A stretch of DNA of 64,000 bases. Origin: an uncultured Bacilli bacterium. GTDB lineage: Bacteria; Bacillota_I; Bacilli_A; RF39; UBA660. Positions 43,290 through 52,415 of the stretch are shown in pieces. A model generated the notes under the pieces. It saw nothing but the letters and a program-made list of their open reading frames with translations, was not told where the DNA came from and ran no database searches. A program made the translations under genes and the position numbers. Numbering within the stretch: the first letter of the stretch is position 1; each line of letters begins with the position of its first letter. The stretch covers positions 186,001-250,000 of the forward strand of contig CAKPMY010000001.1 in the NCBI GenBank assembly GCA_934168245.1. Reading direction: 5' to 3'.

Positions 43290-43691
43290 CTAAATATGTA
43301 CTAACAAAGAATACACTTCTTCACTTATTTTATTCTTTTTTAAATTTGAACAAGTCACAATAATCAAACAGTCATTAGGTAATTCAAATGTACTAATTTT
43401 CTTATATTTAAGTAGTTCGATAAACTTTTTCTGTTCCTCTAAACCTACATTATTTATATTATCTATAATCAAAATAGCCGAATCGCCCGTATCTTTTTCT
43501 AGTAGCTCACTATACCAAGTAGGTGGACAAAACTTAGTACCTTCATAATGTCCATTCAATTCTTTTTTATCAATATTTGCATTAAGTACAACTGCATCAC
43601 CAAAGAAGTTAGCCTGAATACCTTCGATCAACAAAGGTGAAATAGAAGCCTCTAAATAAGATTTTAAGAGAGTTAACTTCTCTGTATTCAT
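43290..43691 (-). CDS. Degenerate AAA-like small protein, second gene of the cassette
   Basis: A 133-residue protein of unknown function. Its middle resembles the core of the larger upstream protein: both have a PPTWY segment, then a hydrophobic Walker B-like strand (SAILIIDNINN here, LHVVYLDGLTA there), then a helix, and a strand ending NDCLIIVTCSN versus NARFVAAGG. There is no Walker A motif and only one acid in the Walker B position, so ATP use is unlikely. Its ATG overlaps the stop of the upstream gene (ATGA), so the two are translationally coupled. It may be an inactive partner subunit. Confidence 0.6.
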   Translation of the reverse strand: MNTEKLTLLKSYLEASISPLLIEGIQANFFGDAVVLNANIDKKELNGHYEGTKFCPPTWYSELLEKDTGDSAILIIDNINNVGLEEQKKFIELLKYKKISTFELPNDCLIIVTCSNLKKNKISEEVYSLLVHI

Positions 43692-45580
43692 CTATGTTTT
43701 CCTCCAACATCCTGTTGAAGAGTATCATTTATTTTAGCATCAGCCAATTTTTCTAATCTTTTTTCATCTCCATGAGCCCATATTGCTTCAAATGTTGCTT
43801 CTGGTTCCGGCCCAACTTTCTTCATAAAATCACGAACTGTCGCGAAGTTTTCTTCATCTACTGTCGCTAATGAAGCCGCAGTAGCAAACTTTTTCGAATC
43901 AGTCATCTCTAAGTCATCACTAGAGTAATTACCCATAACTACATCATCAACAGTAATTAATGGTTGTTGAACAAATGCTTTAAAGTCCGTTGTTAAATCT
44001 TCGCCAATTAAAGATTTAAGCATATCAGGTTGATTAGTTTTAGTAAGTACTTTAGAAGCAAATTCCCACTTTCTAGGATTAGCATTTGGCTTTTCACCTG
44101 TGTAAGGAGTATTTAAAACATCCTCTCCAGAACAAGATTTATAAGTAACATAAGAAACAATAGCAGGATGTATATCATTTGTAGTTGCCCATTTTAACCA
44201 ATGATCAGTATCAGTTTCAATATTAACATGTGCAAAGCCATCGTATAAAGGATCATCAAGTCCACCTGCCGCAACAAATCTTGCATTAGCAGGTAATTTC
44301 CATTTACTATTTACTTCGCCCTCTAACATCACATCAATAGCCATCTCTTGAACTTCCTTTGAAGCAGCAGTAAGTCCATCCAAATATACAACATGAAGCC
44401 TATCCGGATCATTTTCACATTTTTGTAAAACATTAGTATACCAAGTTGGCGGTATATCATTTTCTTCACCAACAAGTATTCCAGCCGGTTTACCACCAAA
44501 ACTCTCAAGATTAGCATTTGGCATATAAACAATTTCACAATCAGGATCAAATTGCTTTACACGTGCAGCCTTTTCTTCGATTGGATCTCCATGTAAAAAT
44601 ACTGGAACACCACTTTCAATAGCCCCTCTAATCATATCTTCTTTAGAAGTATTTGAAAAATCAAAGTTATATGGATTTACATTTTTTATTTTTTGTGCAT
44701 TTTCACTCTTATCTTGAATATTTTTTTCTACCTCTTGCTTTTCAGTAACTTTTTCATAAGTTCTAGGAGCAATAATTTCTCTGGCGAAAGTTCTATTCAT
44801 AAATTTACCAATTGTTGTATCTTCAAACTGTGTACGATAGTTAAGTTCTGCCCCATTTTCATCATTGAACGGAATACCGGCAAGTACTATTTTTTTAGAA
44901 AGAACAACATTGTTTTTCTTATCTACTAACCAAACAATTGGTTCTACTTTAACCCAATAGTATTGTCCTTTTTTTACATCTCTACCATCAGATAATTTAT
45001 AACCATAAACGGTAGAATCAGCGGCAACAACTCTAACGTATGGCTCACCATTATACTCATACTCAACAAGTTGCCTTGGTATAAAATCATCATCTGAAGC
45101 AAAACTTGCTGAATCAGCAGTATAGGATCTACCTGTCTCTACTAATTCTCCATTATTAAATGCTGTCTCTAAAGTTAAAGCCTCTTCTTCTCCAATCACA
45201 GTTTGTGGTAATTCACCATAAGTAGCCTCATTTAATCCACCTACTGGAGCTGTAACTCTAAAGTCATTCACATTAGAAGAGTAAGATGTAGCAGGTCTAA
45301 TACCAATACCTTGACGAGCCGTTGGATTCTGCCAATATCCATTTCCTTGAGCATTAATAACCCAAACATTACCATTACGATTACCGTCAGTATAATAGTG
45401 TCCAGAACGAATTGTACTATTACTAAATAAGCGATTACTCTCAGTTCTACCACCATATCCGCCTAATAAAATCGCAAAATCTGTAATCTCTGCTGCCGCA
45501 CCATATTTATTCTTCTTTATTAACTCAGCCTTACGTACATCTACACTTGTTTCATAGTTATCTAAAAATCTAAATTCCAT
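43688..45580 (-). CDS. DUF6273-like domain fused to degenerate MoxR-type AAA domain
   Basis: A 630-residue protein. The first ~250 residues look like the DUF6273/FISUMP-type extracellular-style domain, with GNVWVINAQGNGYWQNPTAR and GIGIRPA first and YYWVKVEPIVWLVDKKNNVVLS afterwards, that is in swapped order. From residue ~300 a MoxR-like AAA domain follows: VPVFLHGDPIEEKAARV at the Walker A site (consensus GxxGxGK broken), VVYLDGLTAASKEVQEMAIDV at Walker B, FVAAGG, and PRKWEFASKVL. No signal peptide or membrane helix. GGTGAT precedes the ATG. Function unknown; the catalytic residues for ATP hydrolysis appear lost. Confidence 0.65.
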   Translation of the reverse strand: MEFRFLDNYETSVDVRKAELIKKNKYGAAAEITDFAILLGGYGGRTESNRLFSNSTIRSGHYYTDGNRNGNVWVINAQGNGYWQNPTARQGIGIRPATSYSSNVNDFRVTAPVGGLNEATYGELPQTVIGEEEALTLETAFNNGELVETGRSYTADSASFASDDDFIPRQLVEYEYNGEPYVRVVAADSTVYGYKLSDGRDVKKGQYYWVKVEPIVWLVDKKNNVVLSKKIVLAGIPFNDENGAELNYRTQFEDTTIGKFMNRTFAREIIAPRTYEKVTEKQEVEKNIQDKSENAQKIKNVNPYNFDFSNTSKEDMIRGAIESGVPVFLHGDPIEEKAARVKQFDPDCEIVYMPNANLESFGGKPAGILVGEENDIPPTWYTNVLQKCENDPDRLHVVYLDGLTAASKEVQEMAIDVMLEGEVNSKWKLPANARFVAAGGLDDPLYDGFAHVNIETDTDHWLKWATTNDIHPAIVSYVTYKSCSGEDVLNTPYTGEKPNANPRKWEFASKVLTKTNQPDMLKSLIGEDLTTDFKAFVQQPLITVDDVVMGNYSSDDLEMTDSKKFATAASLATVDEENFATVRDFMKKVGPEPEATFEAIWAHGDEKRLEKLADAKINDTLQQDVGGKHR

Positions 45581-45659
45581 ATATATCACCAACCTTATCA
45601 TATCATAAATAAGAAATAATTTATACAAGTTTTTGCTAAATAAAATGTTAAAAAAAGTC

Positions 45660-45691
45660 CAATAGAAAAATAGAGAATCACTTCTCTATTT
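45660..45691 (-). terminator. Terminator of leuS
   Basis: A 10-bp stem AAATAGAGAA/TTCTCTATTT with a 4-nt loop and U run; it includes the leuS stop codon. Confidence 0.8.
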
Positions 45692-48082
45692 AACAACTAT
45701 ATTAACTATTTTTCCCTTAATAACGATAACTTTAACTATCTCTTTACCTTCAGTATGTCTCTTAACATTCTCTTCATTTAAAGCCTTTTCTTTAATAGTA
45801 TCTTCATTCTCATTAACATTAATTGTAATAGTACCTCTAACTTTACCATTAACTTGAACAGCAATTTCCTTAGTCTCATCTATAGTCTTAGCCTCATCAT
45901 ATTTAGGCCAACTATTCTTACAAATTGGACTATTACCAATTCCCTCATTTAACTCCTCAGTAATATGTGGAGCAAATGGATATAATAATGTTAATAATAC
46001 TGTATAATCATCTTTACTAATAGATTCTACTGCATAATATTCATTAACTAATTTCATTAATTCAGATATAGCCGTATTATATTTTAAAGTTTCAATATCA
46101 TCAGATACTTTCTTAATAGTTTTATTTATAATACCTTCAAAACTACTAGTATATCCTTTATTATCATTTAATCTTTCACTTAATCTATAAACTCTATCTA
46201 AGAAGCGACTAATTCCTTTAACACCTTGCTCATTCCATGGAGCCTCTAATCCATAATCACCCATAAATAATACATAAGTTCTTAAAGTATCAGCACCATA
46301 CTCATCTACTATCGTATTAGGATCAATTGTATTACCACGGGATTTACTCATCTTCTCTCCATCTGGTCCTAAAATAAGTCCTTGTGCAGTTCTTCTCATA
46401 TAAGGTTCACTAGTAGGAACTAATCCTAAATCATATAAGAAATGATACCAGAATCTAGAGTAAATTACGTGTCTAGTAACATGCTCCATACCACCATTAT
46501 ACCAATCAACTGGCATCCAATAATTAAGTTTTTCACGTGAAGCAAACTCTTTGTCATTATGTGGATCAATATATCTTAAGAAATACCAACTAGATCCCGC
46601 CCATTGAGGCATAGTATCTGTCTCTCTCTTTGCATCCCTTCCACACTTAGGACATTTACAATTAACGAAACTCTCTATTTTAGCAAGTGGACTTTCTCCA
46701 TCTGTACCAACTTCAAAATTAGTAACCTCAGGTAATCTTAAAGGTAACTCTTCATATGGAACAGCAACATCTCCACAATGTTCACAATGAATTATTGGAA
46801 TTGGTTCTCCCCAATATCTTTGTCTATTAAATGCCCAATCCTTCATCTTGTATTGAACAGCTTTTTCTCCAACACCATTTTCTTTTAAGTATTCAATTAC
46901 CTTTTCAATAGCATCTTTTTTATTTAATCCATCTAAGAATCCTGAATTAATATGAACTCCATCACCTGTATAAGCCTCTTTCTCAATATCTCCACCTTCA
47001 ATAACTGGAATTATATCAATACCAAACTTAGTCGCAAATTCATAGTCTCTTGTATCATGAGCTGGTACAGCCATAATTGCCCCAGTACCATAACCCATCA
47101 TTACATAATCTGCAATATAGATAGGAATTTCTGCTCCATTAACTGGATTAATCGCAACTAAACCATCAATTCTAACACCAGTCTTATCTTTAGCAAGTTG
47201 AACACGTTCAAACTCAGTCTTCTTCTTAGCCTCTTCTCTATAAGCCATAATCTCATCTATATTTTTAACCATATCTTTATGATTATCAATAATATGATGT
47301 TCTGGAGCAACAACCATAAAAGTAGCTCCAAATAATGTATCAGGACGAGTCGTATAAACTTTCAATACTTCATCCAAGTCTTTTACTTTAAAATCAACAT
47401 AAGCACCAGTAGATTTACCAATCCAATTCTCTTGTTGTAGTTTAATATTTGGTAAATAATCAACTTCTTTTAATCCTTCAAGTAACTTATCAGCATACTC
47501 TGTAATTCTTAAATACCAAACATCTTTTTCTTTTTGAATAACTTGTGAATGACAAATATCACATTTACCACCTTGTGAATCTTCATTAGCCAAAACCACT
47601 CTACAACTAGGACAATAATTAACAAATGTCTTATCTCTAAAAGCAAGCCCTTTCTCAAACATCTTTAAAAATATCCATTGAGTCCATTTATAATAATTCT
47701 CATCTGTTGTATCGATAACTCTATCCCAATCAAATGAAAAACCTACTTTTTTTAATTGTCCAGCAAATATCTCAATATTTCTATCTGTCAAAACTCTAGG
47801 ATGAATATTTTGCTTTATAGCAGAATTCTCTGTAGGAAGACCAAATGCATCATATCCAATTGGAAATAATACATTATATCCTTCCATTCTTCTCTTTCTC
47901 GCAACTACTTCCAATCCAGAATAAGCCTTAATATGTCCTAAATGCATACCAACTCCAGACGGATATGGAAACTCTACTAAAGCATAAAACTTAGGCTTAC
48001 TATAATCATCTAATGCCTTAAAGCACTTATTATCTTCCCAATACTTTTGCCATTTCTTCTCTATTTCTTTAAAATTATACAT
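45686..48082 (-). CDS. leuS: Leucyl-tRNA synthetase
   Basis: LeuS charges tRNA-Leu and edits mischarged products. The 798-residue class I enzyme has the HIGH-type GVGMHLGHIKAYSG, a zinc-ribbon-like VNYCPSCRVVLANEDS, the editing (CP1) domain with TTRPDTLFGATF and MAVPAHDTRDYEFA, KMSKSRGN, and the anticodon-binding C-terminus. It overlaps the end of the upstream small membrane gene by 8 bp. The operon starts with a leucine T-box. Confidence 0.97.
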   Translation of the reverse strand: MYNFKEIEKKWQKYWEDNKCFKALDDYSKPKFYALVEFPYPSGVGMHLGHIKAYSGLEVVARKRRMEGYNVLFPIGYDAFGLPTENSAIKQNIHPRVLTDRNIEIFAGQLKKVGFSFDWDRVIDTTDENYYKWTQWIFLKMFEKGLAFRDKTFVNYCPSCRVVLANEDSQGGKCDICHSQVIQKEKDVWYLRITEYADKLLEGLKEVDYLPNIKLQQENWIGKSTGAYVDFKVKDLDEVLKVYTTRPDTLFGATFMVVAPEHHIIDNHKDMVKNIDEIMAYREEAKKKTEFERVQLAKDKTGVRIDGLVAINPVNGAEIPIYIADYVMMGYGTGAIMAVPAHDTRDYEFATKFGIDIIPVIEGGDIEKEAYTGDGVHINSGFLDGLNKKDAIEKVIEYLKENGVGEKAVQYKMKDWAFNRQRYWGEPIPIIHCEHCGDVAVPYEELPLRLPEVTNFEVGTDGESPLAKIESFVNCKCPKCGRDAKRETDTMPQWAGSSWYFLRYIDPHNDKEFASREKLNYWMPVDWYNGGMEHVTRHVIYSRFWYHFLYDLGLVPTSEPYMRRTAQGLILGPDGEKMSKSRGNTIDPNTIVDEYGADTLRTYVLFMGDYGLEAPWNEQGVKGISRFLDRVYRLSERLNDNKGYTSSFEGIINKTIKKVSDDIETLKYNTAISELMKLVNEYYAVESISKDDYTVLLTLLYPFAPHITEELNEGIGNSPICKNSWPKYDEAKTIDETKEIAVQVNGKVRGTITINVNENEDTIKEKALNEENVKRHTEGKEIVKVIVIKGKIVNIVVK

Positions 48083-48452
48083 TCTTAATCATTCCTCTCT
48101 TTTCATAAAACTTAAATACTAACCAATAACTTATCATAATAATCGGTATAACTAACACAACACACATCAGTAGTGATAGTAAATAACTATCTACTAATGC
48201 TACTATCGTAACAATAATAGTTATATCAAATGATGAAGTTAAAGCAACTATCTGTAACAGTTGATTATAATCTACTTTCTTTAAATCTAACTTATACTTA
48301 TAAACCAAATATCTAATTTCTGCCAGTTCTTTTTTTTCTTTCTTCTTTTTACTCTTACCTGCTTTATACTTTTTCATAGGTAATACAAAAATCATCTCAT
48401 AGAAGAAGAGCACTACAAAAAAACAAATTATAAATAAAATTATCTCTTTCAT
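48075..48452 (-). CDS. Small membrane protein in the leuS operon
   Basis: A 125-residue protein with one N-terminal helix (ILFIICFFVVLFFYEMIFVLP), a strongly basic, lysine-rich loop (KKYKAGKSKKKKEKKELAE) and two more hydrophobic segments (FDITIIVTIVALVDSYLLSLL; CVVLVIPIIMISYWLVF). It resembles the plan of small YidC/DUF106-like proteins but the match is weak. GGAGG lies before the Met at 48452. It is the first gene under the leucine T-box and overlaps leuS, an unexpected target for amino-acid control. Confidence 0.65.
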   Translation of the reverse strand: MKEIILFIICFFVVLFFYEMIFVLPMKKYKAGKSKKKKEKKELAEIRYLVYKYKLDLKKVDYNQLLQIVALTSSFDITIIVTIVALVDSYLLSLLMCVVLVIPIIMISYWLVFKFYEKRGMIKNV

Positions 48453-48462
48453 ATAAACCTCC

Positions 48463-48674
48463 AAAAAAAACGTCCTTATCAACATAAGGACGAAATATTC
48501 GCGGTACCACCTTACTTCATAGTATAACTATGCAGCTTTAATAGATATAATGGTCTTACCCAACTATTACTAACTTAGTCAAGTTCACAATCTAAATATA
48601 CTTATTTTCACCAACCATAAGCTCTCTAAAATATTTAAAAAATTGCTACTACTACTAACAACATTCAAAAATAT
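48463..48674 (-). promoter_or_regulatory. Leucine T-box riboswitch
   Basis: The minus-strand leader has the T-box core AAGGTGGTACCGCG (48501-48514), GGTTGGTG in stem I, and GAACTTGAC in the specifier region (48577-48585), which reads CUU or UUG, both leucine. A 9-bp terminator stem (48471-48479 with 48484-48492) and eight U follow. It controls the small membrane gene and leuS. Confidence 0.93.
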
Positions 48675-48680
48675 ACACCT

Positions 48681-48709
48681 AGTATAGTAAACTTTCCTAA
48701 GTTTTTCAA
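48681..48709 (-). promoter_or_regulatory. Promoter of the leucine T-box operon
   Basis: Minus-strand TTGAAA (48704-48709), 17 bp, TATACT (48681-48686), directly upstream of the leader. Confidence 0.78.
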
Positions 48710-48719
48710 GTATTTTTTT

Positions 48720-51143
48720 CTATACTTCACTCATATATTCAATTAATCTTAAGAAAAGTCCTATATATTCATTAGAAAGTTTCTTTTTCTTTAATTTTCT
48801 AATTTCTATTCTCTTCTTCTTTAATGGTAAATCACTGAACATAATACTTGCTATTTCTTCTTTTAAGTATGTATGAATTTTAAGATCTATTAAGACACTC
48901 TTAACATCATCATTTATTAATCTCATCGCATCTATTTCAATATCTTTACCTCTACAGTTAATTGTCAACTGTCCTACTGATGGACAATTCTTTATCTCAA
49001 CTACAAAGTCATTAGCATCTACATAACTAATAATATCTATTTTTTCATTATTAAAATATGCTGCTACACTATCCGCTTGTTTTGTATTTCTAAATACCAT
49101 CTTATAATTTCTTCTATCTGGAACAATACCACTCTTACCTTCTATAGAACGAAGTATAACTGTATAGTTATTACGTAAATAATTATAATCGATTGAAGTC
49201 TTTAAGAAGTATCCTTCTTTATATAATGCTGTAACTCCATCGTCTTCATACAACGTATAGGTATTACTTACTCCTGGGAATATTTGTATTTCTAAATCTG
49301 TAGGAATACCTGTATTATTATAATCACTTCTATTAGATAAAGGTATTATTGATCCTGCATGAGCAAATACTGGATAATCTTCTTCTTTAAAGAATGATAC
49401 GTACTTTTTATTACCTGGGAACTTTTTACCAGTAATAAAATCATACCAAATACCATCTGGTATAAAGAATCTATGTAAAGTTCTGTTCATTACTGAATCC
49501 ATCTTATCAAGTATTGGACATACTAGTAATTGTGAACCAAAATAGTATTGATTTCGATATAATTCATCATCATAAACCCACATATAATTATAATAAAATG
49601 GTTGAATCAAAGGTACTCCTGATCTTGTATAATTATATGCTTCTGTATATAAATATGGTATTAATCTATGTCGAAGTCTCAAATAATCTGCCGTAATAGA
49701 CTCTGTCTGTGCATCCCATAACCATGGTTCTTTTTTATAGTAAGGCCCTCTAGCCCCATGGAATCTTAAGATAGGTCCAAAGGTACTTAATTGTAAGTAG
49801 CGAACATACAAGTCACCTTCTTCAATACCACCATGATTACCTCCTACATCATGACTCCACCAACTAACACCTATATTAGCGGCATTCAAGTACTGAAATG
49901 GTAATTGTTTCAAGGCTTCCCAACTAATCTCACTAGATCCAGCATATAAAATACCATATCTATGTGGTGCATAAACTGATCCCCTAGATAATAACATACC
50001 TCTTCTACCAACATTACGCTTTGAATCTAAATATAAATAATGTGTCGTAGCCCATAAATTAGTAACATTCTTTGGATCTCCATAATAATCATTCCAGAAA
50101 AAGTCTACTCCATAGGCCTCTAATGGATGTAAAAACATCTTAAACATAACATCTAGTAATTTCGGATTCAATGGATCAAATTTAATAATAGTAGACTCTG
50201 GTAATTCCAAATACTGAATAGCCTGTTTATAATACGTCTCATGTGGAAAAATACCTTCAGTCGGATTAATACACAATCCCACTCTAATTCCTCTCGCATG
50301 GAACTGATCAATCATCTTCTTTGGATCCGCAAATAGTTCATTATTGAATGAAAATCCTGATTTAAGTCCTTTATAATCTCCAATATTTCTATAATGCCAA
50401 TCATTATCAAATAACATAATAGATAATGGAATTCTCTTTCTTTCAAAGTTACGTATCAAAGACTGAACACTTCTATCATCATACGTAATATTTCTACTCC
50501 ACCAATTTCCTAAAGCATATCTTGGTATCAAAGATGGTGAGCCAGTCAACTTAAAATAGTCAGATAAAGCATGTCTAAAATCTCTATCATACATAAAGAC
50601 ATATATATCTGTATGATTAACTGGCGGATCAGCCAAAGTACCGTCCTCCATAATTATTTTATTATAACTATCATCTATAGATGCAAACCCATCAAGTGAA
50701 TATAATCCCTTTAAATAATTAGGTTCATTCTTAACATCTATAGAAATCATATTACCATTCATGTTTCTAGCCTCAGCCTGTCCCACAAACCAATCTTTAT
50801 TCCTATCTTTTTCATGACTTGCTAAAGTTATTTTTAAATTTCTAGCCGGCTCAAGTTTACCACTACCAAAAGGCTTTTCTTTAACATACATAAGTGTAAA
50901 ATACTTAGTTGAAATTTCTAAAAGTGCCCCTTCTTGACGCACAGAAAAATTAGCTGGTCCAACATCTCGTCTTATAACCAACTGTGTAGGTCTATCAACA
51001 AATTCTCCACTAGGTGAATATTCCAAACGTACAACTCTTTCCGTAATAACAGAAATACGGAAATTCTTACCTTGAATAACATTCTTACTATTGCACTTAG
51101 TTCTTGTATAATCAACTTCAAATTGTTTTCCAAGTGGATACAT
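48720..51143 (-). CDS. Glycoside hydrolase family 31 protein, likely altered catalysis
   Basis: An 807-residue cytoplasmic GH31 protein (alpha-glucosidase or alpha-xylosidase type). The N-terminal beta-sandwich, the barrel and the C-terminal beta domains are all present. The nucleophile strand GVDFFWNDYYGD and the WWSHDVGGNHGG motif fit the family. In the place of the acid/base motif (GD-x-x-x-x-W in relatives) it has YAGSSEISWEAL, so the expected Asp is Ser. It has no signal peptide. ATG at 51143 is 6 nt after GAGGTG. Transporter or regulator genes are not adjacent, so the substrate is open. Confidence 0.87.
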   Translation of the reverse strand: MYPLGKQFEVDYTRTKCNSKNVIQGKNFRISVITERVVRLEYSPSGEFVDRPTQLVIRRDVGPANFSVRQEGALLEISTKYFTLMYVKEKPFGSGKLEPARNLKITLASHEKDRNKDWFVGQAEARNMNGNMISIDVKNEPNYLKGLYSLDGFASIDDSYNKIIMEDGTLADPPVNHTDIYVFMYDRDFRHALSDYFKLTGSPSLIPRYALGNWWSRNITYDDRSVQSLIRNFERKRIPLSIMLFDNDWHYRNIGDYKGLKSGFSFNNELFADPKKMIDQFHARGIRVGLCINPTEGIFPHETYYKQAIQYLELPESTIIKFDPLNPKLLDVMFKMFLHPLEAYGVDFFWNDYYGDPKNVTNLWATTHYLYLDSKRNVGRRGMLLSRGSVYAPHRYGILYAGSSEISWEALKQLPFQYLNAANIGVSWWSHDVGGNHGGIEEGDLYVRYLQLSTFGPILRFHGARGPYYKKEPWLWDAQTESITADYLRLRHRLIPYLYTEAYNYTRSGVPLIQPFYYNYMWVYDDELYRNQYYFGSQLLVCPILDKMDSVMNRTLHRFFIPDGIWYDFITGKKFPGNKKYVSFFKEEDYPVFAHAGSIIPLSNRSDYNNTGIPTDLEIQIFPGVSNTYTLYEDDGVTALYKEGYFLKTSIDYNYLRNNYTVILRSIEGKSGIVPDRRNYKMVFRNTKQADSVAAYFNNEKIDIISYVDANDFVVEIKNCPSVGQLTINCRGKDIEIDAMRLINDDVKSVLIDLKIHTYLKEEIASIMFSDLPLKKKRIEIRKLKKKKLSNEYIGLFLRLIEYMSEV

Positions 51144-51211
51144 AGCCAACACCTCTTAATATTCTAGTAACATAATACCATATATTTATAAATATTCCAA
51201 GCAAAACAAAA

Positions 51212-52339
51212 TCAATCATTCAAAAATTGTACATAATATTCTTCATATGAAATATTATTCTCATAAATATATTTAGCAATCTTTTTACCAACATATCTAT
51301 AATGCCAAGGCTCTGCTCTAAAACCTGTATAGGACATCTTTTTATTTGTAAATCTTAAAATAAATCCATACTTATAAGCATTATCTAACATCCATGTATA
51401 CTCTTCAGACTGAGCAAATATATTACTTGTCGTACTCCCTATATCAAAAGCAAGCCCAGTTTGATGTTCTGAATATCCCGGAAAAGCCACATAGCGATTT
51501 ACATACCCATCGCCATACAATTCTTTATAGTAGGCACACAACGCTTCTTGATCTTTATAAGAACGATAACTAGAATTGATAACTAATCCTAATCCCTCAC
51601 TCTTCGCAGCCTCATACATCTTCGAAAAAGCCACAACTGCTTCTCTACTACCTTTCTGTACTTCTCCATTAGCATATTTACTATCAAATTCTACTAAATC
51701 ACTAGGCGTAAAATCTTCTGCTAATACATAATGCTTATTAACTAACATATCAGTAGAAAATTCACTAACTTTAGTCGGATCTACATAGTCTTCATTATCC
51801 ATACCCAAATTAACACAAACGACAGTAGTTTCTTCGTCTTCTCCAGTCTCTCTAGAGTATTTAACATATCGATCATAATATTTTAATTTAGCATACTTAA
51901 TACTATAAAATTCCTCTAAATATTTAATCTTTTCTCTCTTCGCAAACTCTGAAACATCACTATCACTTCCATGACTAAGTATAAGTGAAATATTACTATT
52001 ACTATACCCTCTCTGAATTAAGGTATTAATATTTTTAATTAAATTTTCTTGTTCTTGATACTCTATTTTAGAATAACTATCTATATTATCTTCATCAAAA
52101 TATTTACTCTGAAAAGCCGCATTAAGTGTCTTATTATAATTAATATTCTTAATATAATCTTTCTTACCAAGTAACAAAATATTAGTAGCAGCCTCATAAT
52201 CATATCCAATCTTAGTAATACTTCTAACTTGGTACATGTAAAAACAAAATACTCCTACAAAGAATATAAAAATAACCAATAAAACTCTTAAAAAACCAAC
52301 AACTGGTCTCTTTAATTTTAACCGTCTTTTCTTCGCCAA
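51212..52339 (-). CDS. Membrane-anchored VanY-type D,D-carboxypeptidase (M15B)
   Basis: A 375-residue protein that trims D-alanine from peptidoglycan stem peptides. An N-terminal basic stretch and membrane helix (VGFLRVLLVIFIFFVGVFCFYMY) place the rest outside. The M15 zinc peptidase domain is in the last ~170 residues, with SSYRSYKDQEALCAYY, PGYSEHQTGLAFDIG (zinc His and Asp) and EPWHYRYVG (catalytic Glu and zinc His). The middle ~150 residues are an unassigned helical domain. No ATG suits; TTG at 52339 follows AGGTGATC. It is not in a van-type resistance cluster. Confidence 0.9.
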   Translation of the reverse strand: MAKKRRLKLKRPVVGFLRVLLVIFIFFVGVFCFYMYQVRSITKIGYDYEAATNILLLGKKDYIKNINYNKTLNAAFQSKYFDEDNIDSYSKIEYQEQENLIKNINTLIQRGYSNSNISLILSHGSDSDVSEFAKREKIKYLEEFYSIKYAKLKYYDRYVKYSRETGEDEETTVVCVNLGMDNEDYVDPTKVSEFSTDMLVNKHYVLAEDFTPSDLVEFDSKYANGEVQKGSREAVVAFSKMYEAAKSEGLGLVINSSYRSYKDQEALCAYYKELYGDGYVNRYVAFPGYSEHQTGLAFDIGSTTSNIFAQSEEYTWMLDNAYKYGFILRFTNKKMSYTGFRAEPWHYRYVGKKIAKYIYENNISYEEYYVQFLND

Positions 52340-52415
52340 ATATGATCACCTACCATATATAAAGTATAACACAAAACTCTTTATTTTTATGATAAAATAT
52401 ACACAGGTGATGTAA

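Noticed and set aside
44329..44929. Additional frames inside the AAA-like gene that might signal a frameshift or broken gene
   Set aside because: The main frame runs uninterrupted for 630 codons with consistent domains; the others lack start sites.
42272..45580. Fic gene plus AAA-like cassette as a single toxin or defence island
   Set aside because: A clear terminator and a separate promoter lie between them, and there is no known defence gene nearby; association is only by position.
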